The notes under the pieces are model-generated. The model searched no databases, was not told where the DNA came from, and was given only the letters and a program-made list of their open reading frames with translations. From the NCBI GenBank assembly GCA_039029935.1, contig JBCCFC010000886.1, forward strand, positions 1-5,938: 5,938 nucleotides of DNA, written 5' to 3'. The DNA comes from G039029935 sp039029935 (GTDB lineage: Bacteria; Chloroflexota; Anaerolineae; Caldilineales; Caldilineaceae). Below are positions 1 through 5,830 of this stretch, one piece after another. Both the position numbers and the translations under genes were made by a program. Positions within the stretch are counted from its first letter, which is position 1. The number at the start of each line of letters is the position of its first letter.

Positions 1-60
1 AGGAGTGTTCACCATAATTCGGTATCTGTTCGGGTAATTTTTTATTTCAAACCAAACAAA

Positions 61-171
61 GTGAAGACTATGCAGAAAACAATCAAAAGATCACGCTGGT
101 TCGTGCTGTTGAGCAGCGTGGTCACACTGTCGATGATGACACTATTATTCACAGTACAGTCTGCCTTGGCG
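61..171 (+). other. Sec signal peptide (residues 1-37)
   Basis: The N-terminus has a basic n-region (K2, K6, K9, R10, R12), a hydrophobic core from W13 to V32, and an AxA-type cleavage site SALA|DG after A37. This places the mature protein outside the membrane. The ending resembles a signal peptidase I site; no lipobox cysteine is present. Confidence 0.85.
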
Positions 172-3100
172 GATGGGCATCTGCCAGTGGTAGACGATTT
201 TGAAGAGGGCATTCCAGAGGGCTTTGTGGCCTTTGCGGACAGTTTCGACGGCTCTGGGTCCAGTACATCCATACGCTTGGAGGCAACCGAAACAGCGTTG
301 CCCAGTGTGCCTGTTCCAGAAGGGAACAAGGTTGCATCGACGCTCTACCACATTGCCTCCGAGGGTAGCTGGGGCGGTGGTCCTGGGTATGCGGGTGTGT
401 CACGGGACTTTGACGAACCGCAGGATTGGAGCAGCTATACAGGCTTGAGCATGTGGATCAAGGGCAGCAACACGGGCGGCGAACAGCGCATTGAACTCAA
501 GAGCGCAGGCGATGCACCAGGCGCATCCAATCGCTATGTCTATAGCTTTATGGATGACGCCGAAGGCTGGCGTCTGCTTCATATGGATTTTAGTGATTTT
601 GTGGAACGCACCGACTTTAACCCAGGTCCAGAGCCAGCCGCATCACTCAATTTGAGTGAGATGTGGGGCTACTCGGTGCTATTGGCAGTCAATACTGGTA
701 CAATGGAAATGGACCATGTGGTTCTCACCAACGAAACCGTTATTCACGATTTTAATGAGGGTGTGCCAGAGGGTTTTGTCCTATTCTCCGACGCCTTTGA
801 CGGCACTGGCTCGGCAACAACCATTGAATTTGTAGATGCGACGATGGTTGTTCCGACTGTGCCAATCACGGGTAGTAGCATCGAAGTTAACTATAATGTT
901 GCTACGGAAGGCGGATGGGACAATGGTCCTGGCTATGCTGGTACATCACACGATTTTGCTGAACCACAGGATTGGAGCGATCAAGACGGTATCCAGTTCT
1001 GGTTCAGGGGCAGCAACACGGGCAGTAACTTGCGCATCGAACTCAAGGCTGATGGCGATGGTCCAGCCAATTCTAATCGCTATGAATTTGGCTTTATGGA
1101 CAATAGCGACCAATGGCGGCTATTCACCCTGCCATTCAGCAGCTTTGTGCAACGCACCGACTTTAATCCGGGACCTAGCCCAACAGACCCCCTCAATCTG
1201 AGTGCTATCTGGGGTTACTCTATCCTGTTGATGCCGGGGGCAGGCACAATGGCAATGGATCATCTTGTCACCTATGGTGCTGGTGAGGTTGAGCTAGCTG
1301 TAGCTTTGGATGAGCGTGAGTATGATGTCGAAGAGGGCGATGAGTTGAGCGTGATGGTTAAACTCAATCTTGCGCCAGAAGGAACCGTCACGGTCAACTA
1401 TGCGACGGCGGACGGTACGGCAACGGCGGGTGAAGATTACACTGAGGCGAGCGGTACACTCACGTTTGAAGCAGGTGTGACTGAGCAGACAATCACCATC
1501 GTGACAATGGATGATGGCGACGAGGAAGACCATGAGACGCTGACCTTGACGTTGAGTGATGCCAACCCAGCCATTTTGGGCAACAAGGCAATGGCGACCA
1601 TCACCATTCTGGACAACGACGCCGTTGCGCCCAACCCATTTGCCCTAAACGTCGATATTGTTGATGATTTCGAGGGTGAGTTTGGCGATGGTTCGCTGCC
1701 AAGTGGCGAAGATGCCGCTGGTGTTCAGGTGGGCTTCATCACATGGAGCGATGGTAGCTCTGTCGCCATCAGCAAGGCACAGGCAACCGAGGATAGTGGT
1801 ATTCCACCATTCCCAGGCCAGGCAGCAGATGCAGAGGGTCCCAACACGGTCGTTCGAGTCGATGCCGATATCGCCAGTTGGGGCGGCTTCTCCCATGCGT
1901 TTAGCAACGAAGAAACCAACGCATGGATTCCACAGGATTGGAGCGGCTATGCAGCCTTTAGCTTCTGGCTGCATGGCAACAACACGGGCAACCTGCTCTT
2001 TATCGACATTCAGGACAACCGCAATCCAGGTGCAACCACAGACGACGCCGAACGCTGGACCTATGAGTTCCGCGATGATGTGGCGGGTTGGCGTTATGTC
2101 GAGATTCCATTTAGCGCGTTTAACCGCAAGGAAATCGGCAACGGTGCGCCCAGCGATGACTTTGCTCGCTTTGACACCCACGCCTGGGCCTTTGGCATGT
2201 TGAACTCAGGTGGCCCACAGACCTATTACCTAGATAATGTGGGTGTGATACAGCGCACAATGCTGATTGATGATTTTGAGATAGAAGAGTTGGCCTCTGG
2301 CAAAGATGCCAATGACTTGGATGTGGGCTTTATCACATGGAGCGACGGTAGCCCTGTCGCCATTAGCTTGATGCCAACAGGTATGGACGATGCAGCACCA
2401 CCCTTGCCGGGCATCGACGGCGACAATCAGGTACTCGCTTTTGAGAGCGAAATTTCACAGTGGGGTGGCTTCACCCATGTCTTTGCCAACGATGAACTCG
2501 ATACATGGGAAACGCAGGATTGGCGTACCTACGAAGGTATCAGCTTCTGGATTCATGGTGGCAACACGGGCAGCTTGCTCTTCATGGATATTCTGGACAA
2601 TCGCAACCCAGGTTCTACAAGCGATGATGCTGAACGCTGGTTTGTCGAGTGGACCGATGACTTTGAAGGCTGGCGATACGTCCAGTTCCCATTCAGTAAC
2701 TTTAACCGCAAGGATATCGGCAATGGCGCACCGGATGATGGTTTTGGTCGTACCGAGATTCACGGCTGGGCGTTGGGATCAACCACAAGCGATGGTCCAC
2801 AGACGCACTTCATCGACCAAGTGATGATTTATGGCAACAACAGCATCGAGCGACCCTTTGAGGTTCAGTTCATGCTGCCAACCTATCAGGTCAATGAGGA
2901 TGCGGGTACAGCCACGCTCACCGTCTCGCTCACTGAGCCACGTGACGAGACCATCACGGTTGATTATGCGACCGAAGATCGCACAGCTACCACAGACCGC
3001 GACTACACGCCAACCAGTGGTACACTCACCTTTGAGCCGGGTGACACCGAGCAGAGCTTTACCGTCACCATCTTGGAGGATGTCAAAGATGAAGGCGCAG

Positions 3101-4650
3101 AGGCGGTTTGGGTGCAGCTATCCAACCTGACGGGTCCAGAGGATGCCATGTTGGGTGGGCGCGACAGTGTACGTGTTGTGATTGTGGACAACGACGAGCC
3201 AGTTGTGGGTATCCAGTCTGACTTTGAAACCTATCCATATCTGTTCACAGTTGGTGATGGTCTTACGCTCTCTATCACAGAAATTGCGCCAGATTCAGAG
3301 ATGGCACTGCCTGACCAGAGTGGCTATGAAGGTGTCCTGACCGTTGACTATGACCTCAACGCGGGTTCTGGTGAATTTGGTCATACCTTTGCGCAGAGCC
3401 AAGATTGGAGCGCACAAGAGGCCGTCAGTTTCTGGTTCAACGGTGCGAATAATGGCAACACCATAGAAGTCACCGTGCAGGACAACCGTCAGCCAGACCC
3501 TGGTCCAGAAGGTTGGACATTGGTCTGGAGCGACGAGTTTGACACGCCAGCGGGGACGCCACCCAATCCAAAAGTGTGGACGCATGAGATTGGCGACATG
3601 ACACCGGATGGCAAGGTTGGTTGGGGGAATGGAGAACTTGAATATTACACAGACTCAACCGAGAACTCAGCAACAGATGGCGAAGGTAACTTGGTCATCA
3701 CAGCCAGAGAGATCGACCAAGAAGCGACGCCAATGGACTGTTACTATGGTCCATGTGAGTACACATCGGCGCGCTTGATCACCATGAACAAATATGAGGT
3801 TGCCTATGGTCGTGTTGAAGCACGCATCCGTGTACCATTTGGGCAAGGAATTTGGCCTGCGTTCTGGATGCTGGGCAACAACATCTCGATGACACCTTGG
3901 CCGGATTCGGGCGAGATCGACATCATGGAGAACATCGGACGCGAGCCAAATACGGTTCACGGTACGCTGCACGGTCCGGGCTACTCTGGTGGCAACGGTG
4001 TCGGTGGCGGCTATGACCTGCCTGATGGTGCAAACGTGGCCGATGACTTCCACATCTTTGCCATCGAATGGGAGCCAGAGCGCATCCGTTGGTTTATCGA
4101 CGATGTGAACTACTTCACGGCTACACCGGATGACCTGCCAGAGGGTTCAGAGTGGGTCTATGACCATCCATTCTTCATCATCCTCAACGTGGCTGTTGGT
4201 GGTAATTGGCCGGGCGTTCCAGATGAAACCACGACCTTCCCGCAGACCATGCACATCGACTATCTGCGTGTCTACCAAGCGGAGGACACTGCCGAACGCT
4301 TCACTGGCTCGTTTGTGGACGACACCACAGGCTGGCGACATATCAACATTCCATTCAACGACATGTCTCGTGACGCTGACCAGCCAGCCAATGCACCGGA
4401 CGATGGTTTTGGCCTGAGTGAGGTTTGGGGCTATAGCCTGACCGTGATTGATGCAGATGCTGCTGCCCGTAGCGTGGATGTTGCGACCGGAACATTCCAT
4501 ATGGATCAGGTGGCGACCGCGCAAGACATCCAAGCGACCATCCCACCAAACCAAACGGACCCAGACCCAACCGATCCAACGGCACTTGAAGTGACGGAGG
4601 AACCTGTGTTGAGTGGAGGTAATTGGTTCTTGCCGTTGATTACGCGGTAG
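61..4650 (+). CDS. Secreted multimodular GH16 endo-beta-1,3-glucanase (laminarinase-like) with CBM11-like and Calx-beta modules
   Basis: Predicted extracellular enzyme of 1529 residues that hydrolyses beta-1,3-glucans (laminarin type). Order by residue: signal peptide 1-37; CBM11-like modules 42-223 and 227-404; Calx-beta 409-520; CBM11-like 531-730 and 734-925; Calx-beta 934-1046; a fifth CBM11-like module 1051-1487 interrupted by GH16 at 1149-1406; acidic Pro/Thr linker 1491-1515; tail NWFLPLITR. The catalytic motif GEIDIMEN gives nucleophile E1285, D1287 and acid/base E1290. WPAFWMLG (1265-1272), GWGNGELEYY (about 1187-1196) and NVAVGGNWPG (1376-1385) are typical of bacterial laminarinases. 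The start is GTG 61; ATG 70 is an equally plausible start giving a shorter n-region, and neither has a clear Shine-Dalgarno sequence. The frame stays open to the window's left edge but has no ATG/GTG/TTG there. It seems monocistronic, ending before a hairpin array and terminator. The exact substrate (laminarin, mixed-linkage glucan, other) is inferred from family only. Confidence 0.93.
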   Translation: MKTMQKTIKRSRWFVLLSSVVTLSMMTLLFTVQSALADGHLPVVDDFEEGIPEGFVAFADSFDGSGSSTSIRLEATETALPSVPVPEGNKVASTLYHIASEGSWGGGPGYAGVSRDFDEPQDWSSYTGLSMWIKGSNTGGEQRIELKSAGDAPGASNRYVYSFMDDAEGWRLLHMDFSDFVERTDFNPGPEPAASLNLSEMWGYSVLLAVNTGTMEMDHVVLTNETVIHDFNEGVPEGFVLFSDAFDGTGSATTIEFVDATMVVPTVPITGSSIEVNYNVATEGGWDNGPGYAGTSHDFAEPQDWSDQDGIQFWFRGSNTGSNLRIELKADGDGPANSNRYEFGFMDNSDQWRLFTLPFSSFVQRTDFNPGPSPTDPLNLSAIWGYSILLMPGAGTMAMDHLVTYGAGEVELAVALDEREYDVEEGDELSVMVKLNLAPEGTVTVNYATADGTATAGEDYTEASGTLTFEAGVTEQTITIVTMDDGDEEDHETLTLTLSDANPAILGNKAMATITILDNDAVAPNPFALNVDIVDDFEGEFGDGSLPSGEDAAGVQVGFITWSDGSSVAISKAQATEDSGIPPFPGQAADAEGPNTVVRVDADIASWGGFSHAFSNEETNAWIPQDWSGYAAFSFWLHGNNTGNLLFIDIQDNRNPGATTDDAERWTYEFRDDVAGWRYVEIPFSAFNRKEIGNGAPSDDFARFDTHAWAFGMLNSGGPQTYYLDNVGVIQRTMLIDDFEIEELASGKDANDLDVGFITWSDGSPVAISLMPTGMDDAAPPLPGIDGDNQVLAFESEISQWGGFTHVFANDELDTWETQDWRTYEGISFWIHGGNTGSLLFMDILDNRNPGSTSDDAERWFVEWTDDFEGWRYVQFPFSNFNRKDIGNGAPDDGFGRTEIHGWALGSTTSDGPQTHFIDQVMIYGNNSIERPFEVQFMLPTYQVNEDAGTATLTVSLTEPRDETITVDYATEDRTATTDRDYTPTSGTLTFEPGDTEQSFTVTILEDVKDEGAEAVWVQLSNLTGPEDAMLGGRDSVRVVIVDNDEPVVGIQSDFETYPYLFTVGDGLTLSITEIAPDSEMALPDQSGYEGVLTVDYDLNAGSGEFGHTFAQSQDWSAQEAVSFWFNGANNGNTIEVTVQDNRQPDPGPEGWTLVWSDEFDTPAGTPPNPKVWTHEIGDMTPDGKVGWGNGELEYYTDSTENSATDGEGNLVITAREIDQEATPMDCYYGPCEYTSARLITMNKYEVAYGRVEARIRVPFGQGIWPAFWMLGNNISMTPWPDSGEIDIMENIGREPNTVHGTLHGPGYSGGNGVGGGYDLPDGANVADDFHIFAIEWEPERIRWFIDDVNYFTATPDDLPEGSEWVYDHPFFIILNVAVGGNWPGVPDETTTFPQTMHIDYLRVYQAEDTAERFTGSFVDDTTGWRHINIPFNDMSRDADQPANAPDDGFGLSEVWGYSLTVIDADAAARSVDVATGTFHMDQVATAQDIQATIPPNQTDPDPTDPTALEVTEEPVLSGGNWFLPLITR
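184..1272 (+). repeat. Tandem CBM11-like modules A1 and A2 within the glycanase
   Basis: Residues 42-223 and 227-404 are two copies of about 180 residues, by eye at least half identical. Shared landmarks are DF-EG-PEGFV near the start, GPGYAG, DF-EPQDWS, GSNTG, RIELK, SNRY, WRL, the block RTDFNPGP, WGYS-LL and M-MDH at the end. The opening DDFE, the W-S...FW-G-NTG strand and the GWR...F-F strand resemble family 11 carbohydrate-binding modules and the related CIA30 jelly-roll fold. Assignment to CBM11 is from memory of family motifs. The glycan bound is unknown. Confidence 0.7.
1285..1620 (+). other. Calx-beta module 1 (residues 409-520)
   Basis: The segment has the usual Calx-beta order: V-Y-ATADGTATAGEDYT, then SGTLTFEAGVTEQTITI, then a LTLTLSDA strand, ending in ATITILDND. 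The acidic loops (ADGTA, GEDYT, DDGDEED, DND) are the usual calcium ligands of this immunoglobulin-like fold. It probably acts as a rigid calcium-stabilised spacer or adhesive module between the two CBM pairs. Confidence 0.85.
1651..2835 (+). repeat. Tandem CBM11-like modules B1 and B2 within the glycanase
   Basis: Residues 531-730 and 734-925 are a second pair of copies, closer to each other than to A1/A2. Shared blocks are DDFE, VGFITWSDGS-VAIS, WGGF-H-F, the W--QDW segment, SFW-HG-NTG-LLF-DI-DNRNPG, DDAERW, GWRYV--PFS-FNRK-IGNGAP and GPQT---D at the end. The fold expected is the same CBM11/CIA30-like jelly roll as A1/A2. The consistent DNRNPG...DDAERW loop is the reference used to recognise the interrupted fifth module downstream. 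Confidence 0.72.
2860..3198 (+). other. Calx-beta module 2 (residues 934-1046)
   Basis: This is a second Calx-beta unit with VDYATEDRTATTDRDYT, SGTLTFEPGDTEQSFTV, an L-N-TGP loop and the terminal VVIVDNDE. Compared with module 1 the first calcium loop reads TEDRTATTDRD instead of ADGTATAGED, but the acidic positions are kept. It sits at the end of the second CBM pair, repeating the pattern CBM-CBM-Calx. Confidence 0.85.
3211..4521 (+). other. Fifth CBM11-like module, split by the GH16 domain
   Basis: Residues 1051-1148 hold the N-terminal half of a CBM11-like module (SDFE; GEFGHTFAQSQDWS; VSFWFNGANNGN; VTVQDNRQPDPG). Residues 1407-1487 hold the C-terminal half (AEDTAERF, DDTTGWRHINIPF, NAPDDGFG, VWGYS, FHMDQV). 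Joined, they align without a gap to modules B1/B2, where DNRNPG is followed directly by DDAERW and the GWRYV strand. The GH16 domain therefore occupies a single surface loop of this module. Confidence 0.75.
3505..4278 (+). other. GH16 catalytic domain (residues 1149-1406)
   Basis: A complete laminarinase-type GH16 domain begins at GWTLVWSDEFD, the usual first strand, and ends at MHIDYLRVYQ, the usual last strand. Its roughly 258-residue length is normal for the family. Catalytic residues in ESxDxxE-type spacing are E1285, D1287 and E1290, with the methionine bulge typical of beta-1,3-glucanases. Substrate-cleft aromatics in WPAFW and GGNWPG are kept. C1227 and C1232 (DCYYGPCEYTSARL) may form a disulfide. 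Confidence 0.93.
4531..4647 (+). other. Acidic Pro/Thr linker and C-terminal FLPL tail
   Basis: After the last jelly-roll strand come about 25 residues rich in P, T and D (PPNQTDPDPTDPT and onward), then GGNWFLPLITR at the very end. A flexible linker followed by a short hydrophobic (Y/F)LPL(V/I)xR end recurs, as far as I recall, in many secreted proteins of Anaerolineae/Caldilineae-type Chloroflexota. A role in sorting or surface attachment is a guess. It is not an LPXTG sortase signal, since no long hydrophobic helix is present. Confidence 0.5.
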
Positions 4651-4770
4651 GCTAGCATAGGATTGCAAATCCCATGCTAGTATAGGAAACCTGTTGAAAC
4701 AGGTTAATTCCGACACTGCACAGTACACTTCAGTGTACTTTCCATGCTAGACACCGAATTCATTCGGTGG
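4651..4770. repeat. Phased array of four short inverted repeats
   Basis: IR1: arms 4652-4664 and 4668-4680 (CTAGCAT-a-GGATT / AATCC-c-ATGCTAG, one mismatch). IR2: 4688-4695 and 4698-4705, AACCTGTT-GA-AACAGGTT. IR3: 4722-4729 and 4732-4739, AGTACACT-TC-AGTGTACT. IR4: 4752-4759 and 4762-4769, CACCGAAT-TC-ATTCGGTG. IR2-4 are perfect 8+2+8 palindromes with unrelated arms but the same apex, TGAA read on one strand or TTCA on the other. Centres at about 4666, 4696.5, 4730.5 and 4760.5 are spaced 30-34 bp. The array would lie in the 3' UTR of the glycanase mRNA, before its terminator. Confidence 0.8.
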
Positions 4771-4792
4771 TACTCTCCCTCGCTGAATAAAT

Positions 4793-4837
4793 AAAGAGCG
4801 GACTGGCTGGTGTTGAATCAGTTGGTCCGCTCTTTTT
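4793..4837 (+). terminator. Rho-independent terminator of the glycanase transcript
   Basis: Arms AAAGAGCGGAC (4793-4803) and GTCCGCTCTTT (4825-4835) pair perfectly. The stem extends inward through G-U pairs and CTG/CAG (4807-4809 with 4819-4821) to a loop at 4811-4817. A T5 run (4833-4837) follows. The A-rich left flank (AATAAATAAA) could make it act weakly in the other direction too. The apex TTGAA recalls the TGAA loops of the upstream array. Confidence 0.9.
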
Positions 4838-4846
4838 GTGTATTTG

Positions 4847-4855
4847 TGTTAGAAT
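4847..4855 (+). promoter_or_regulatory. Candidate extended -10 promoter for the small-gene pair
   Basis: TGTTAGAAT at 4847-4855 is a TGn extension plus a 5/6 match to TATAAT, just after the terminator's T-run. No good -35 lies 16-18 bp upstream, where the terminator arm sits. Transcription from about 4862 would give a leader of roughly 85 nt. Alternatives are TTGATA (4874-4879) with a poor -10 (GTTAAT), or TCTAAT (4911-4916) without a -35. Confidence 0.3.
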
Positions 4856-4934
4856 AGGGGTAGCTTATTTGTCTTGATAGGTAGTAAGCAAACGAGGGTT
4901 AATTACGATATCTAATCTACCGATTAAAATTGGG

Positions 4935-4941
4935 AAAGGAG
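4935..4941 (+). promoter_or_regulatory. Strong Shine-Dalgarno AAAGGAG
   Basis: AAAGGAG lies 5 nt before ATG 4947 and fixes that start. It contrasts with the glycanase and protease starts, which have weak or no Shine-Dalgarno sequence. Confidence 0.85.
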
Positions 4942-4946
4942 TAAAA

Positions 4947-5348
4947 ATGCAACTTGCACAGTTAATCGAGTCTGCGCAGTACGTCACGGATAATCGTGGA
5001 CAACAAACGGCTATTATGTTCAATCTGGATTTATGGCAAAAGTTTATTGATGTATGGCAGAGAACACCTTCACTTAGCCAACCGACAGAAATGGAAAGCA
5101 CAGACGAGGATGCAGCCATCGAACGAGAAGCCCAGGCGTTTCGCCGTCTTCATTCCTCTTTGTTGGAAAGATATAACGGGCGGTATGTGGCAATTTATCA
5201 TGAAGAGTTGGTCGATTATGACGATGACCAAGTTGCGCTCTATCTTCGTATTGATGAAAAATATCCAGATGAATTTGTGATGATTACACCTGTCAACGAA
5301 GAGGTAGAGGAAGTTTTCCACTTTCGCTCACCACGTATTGCGCTATAA
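4947..5348 (+). CDS. Small protein with antitoxin-like N-terminus and DUF5678-like C-terminal domain
   Basis: Soluble, acidic protein of 133 residues with no signal peptide or membrane segment. Residues 11-37 (YVTDNRGQQTAIMFNLDLW) resemble the short beta-beta-helix of Phd/YefM-type antitoxins, in which a residue pattern V-D--G--TAV---L--W-KLL is common. Residues 67-130 contain LLERYNGRYVAIYHEELVDYDDD, then VALYLRIDEKYPDE and a final FRSPRI. These fit the DUF5678 pattern of a short beta-rich domain with a 'YxGkyVAi...vvd.ddD...L' signature. The middle (41-60) is polar and probably a linker. The stop is 15 nt before the aspartic protease gene, so the two are probably co-transcribed and functionally linked. 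Molecular function is unknown; DNA binding or being a protease substrate are hypotheses. Family calls are from memory of motifs. Confidence 0.8.
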   Translation: MQLAQLIESAQYVTDNRGQQTAIMFNLDLWQKFIDVWQRTPSLSQPTEMESTDEDAAIEREAQAFRRLHSSLLERYNGRYVAIYHEELVDYDDDQVALYLRIDEKYPDEFVMITPVNEEVEEVFHFRSPRIAL

Positions 5349-5363
5349 TAAGAGTCTAAAACA

Positions 5364-5759
5364 ATGAACAACACTTATAGTCGAGATTATGATTTATCTC
5401 AGCATCCGGCGATGCCCGTTGCCGATGTCCAATTATTCAATTTAAAAACGGATACATCTACTGATTCTATTTCTGCTATCATTGACTCTGGAGCAGATAA
5501 TAGTATTTTCCCCGTAAATTATCTCCGTCAGATTTCTGCTCGCCGTCTGCTGCGGAAAGCAAGAATGACAGGAATTTATGGCATCAGCGAAGAGGTTGAA
5601 CTCTATATGGTTGGTATCCGCATTGGTATGATTGAAGTTACAGGCATTAATGTGATTGCTGATAAGCGAAATCGGGATGCAATCATTGGTCGAGATGTCT
5701 TGAATCGACTCATTGTAACGCTTGATGGGCTGGCACAGGTTATGGATATGAGAGATTAG
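5364..5759 (+). CDS. Retropepsin-like (clan AA) aspartic protease, small single-domain
   Basis: Protein of 131 residues, the size of one retropepsin lobe, so an active enzyme would be a homodimer. The catalytic motif is IIDSGADNSIFP (39-50), with D41-S42-G43-A44 as the D-(T/S)-G-A signature. The second family hallmark, hydrophobic-hydrophobic-Gly, is AIIGRDVLNRL (106-116) followed by VTLDG. The region around 70-75 (GIYGIS) fits the flap. There is no signal peptide, so it is cytoplasmic. ATG 5364 follows a weak AAGAG (5350-5354) and may depend on translational coupling to the gene upstream. It resembles bacterial stand-alone clan AA proteases rather than a retroelement: no gag, reverse transcriptase or integrase is attached. 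Substrate unknown; the upstream partner protein is the obvious candidate. Confidence 0.85.
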   Translation: MNNTYSRDYDLSQHPAMPVADVQLFNLKTDTSTDSISAIIDSGADNSIFPVNYLRQISARRLLRKARMTGIYGISEEVELYMVGIRIGMIEVTGINVIADKRNRDAIIGRDVLNRLIVTLDGLAQVMDMRD

Positions 5760-5830
5760 TGATTTATGTATAGAGAGTGCTGAAAAAATTTAAAAGTTGT
5801 AATGGTCAGGAAGAGGATGAACAATTTAGG
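5760..5830. other. AT-rich spacer expected to contain the IS end
   Basis: The 71 bases between the protease stop and the transposase stop hold no gene and no terminator-like hairpin. The element's outer end should lie here. TGCTGAAAAAATT (5779 onward) or TTGTAATGGTCAGG (5797 onward) are possible tips, but without the opposite end no inverted repeat or target duplication can be proved. Confidence 0.35.

Noticed and set aside
8..40. Sigma-70 promoter for the glycanase (TTCACC ... GGTAAT)
   Set aside because: The spacer would be 19 bp with poor matches in both boxes. The real promoter may lie left of the window.
1645..2203. Long open frames on both strands (about 180 codons each) inside module B1
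   Set aside because: They are shadows of the B1 coding frame. Similar shadows recur over module B2, as expected from the duplicated sequence, and they carry no signal of their own.
4618..4647. LPXTG-type sortase or PEP-CTERM anchor
   Set aside because: There is no LPXTG or PEP motif, no following transmembrane helix, and too few residues after the FLPL block.
4147..4728. Minus-strand open frame of 193 codons overlapping the glycanase 3' end and hairpin array
   Set aside because: It runs antisense to strongly supported GH16 coding sequence, shows no recognisable motif, and starts inside the hairpin array without a Shine-Dalgarno.
4651..4770. CRISPR array or integron attC sites
   Set aside because: The repeats are palindromes with unrelated arms, not a constant repeat with variable spacers. 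They are far shorter than attC sites and lack its core sites.
5364..5759. Remnant of a retrotransposon or retrovirus-like element
   Set aside because: Only the protease fold is shared. No reverse transcriptase, integrase or repeat ends accompany it, and stand-alone clan AA proteases are common in bacteria.
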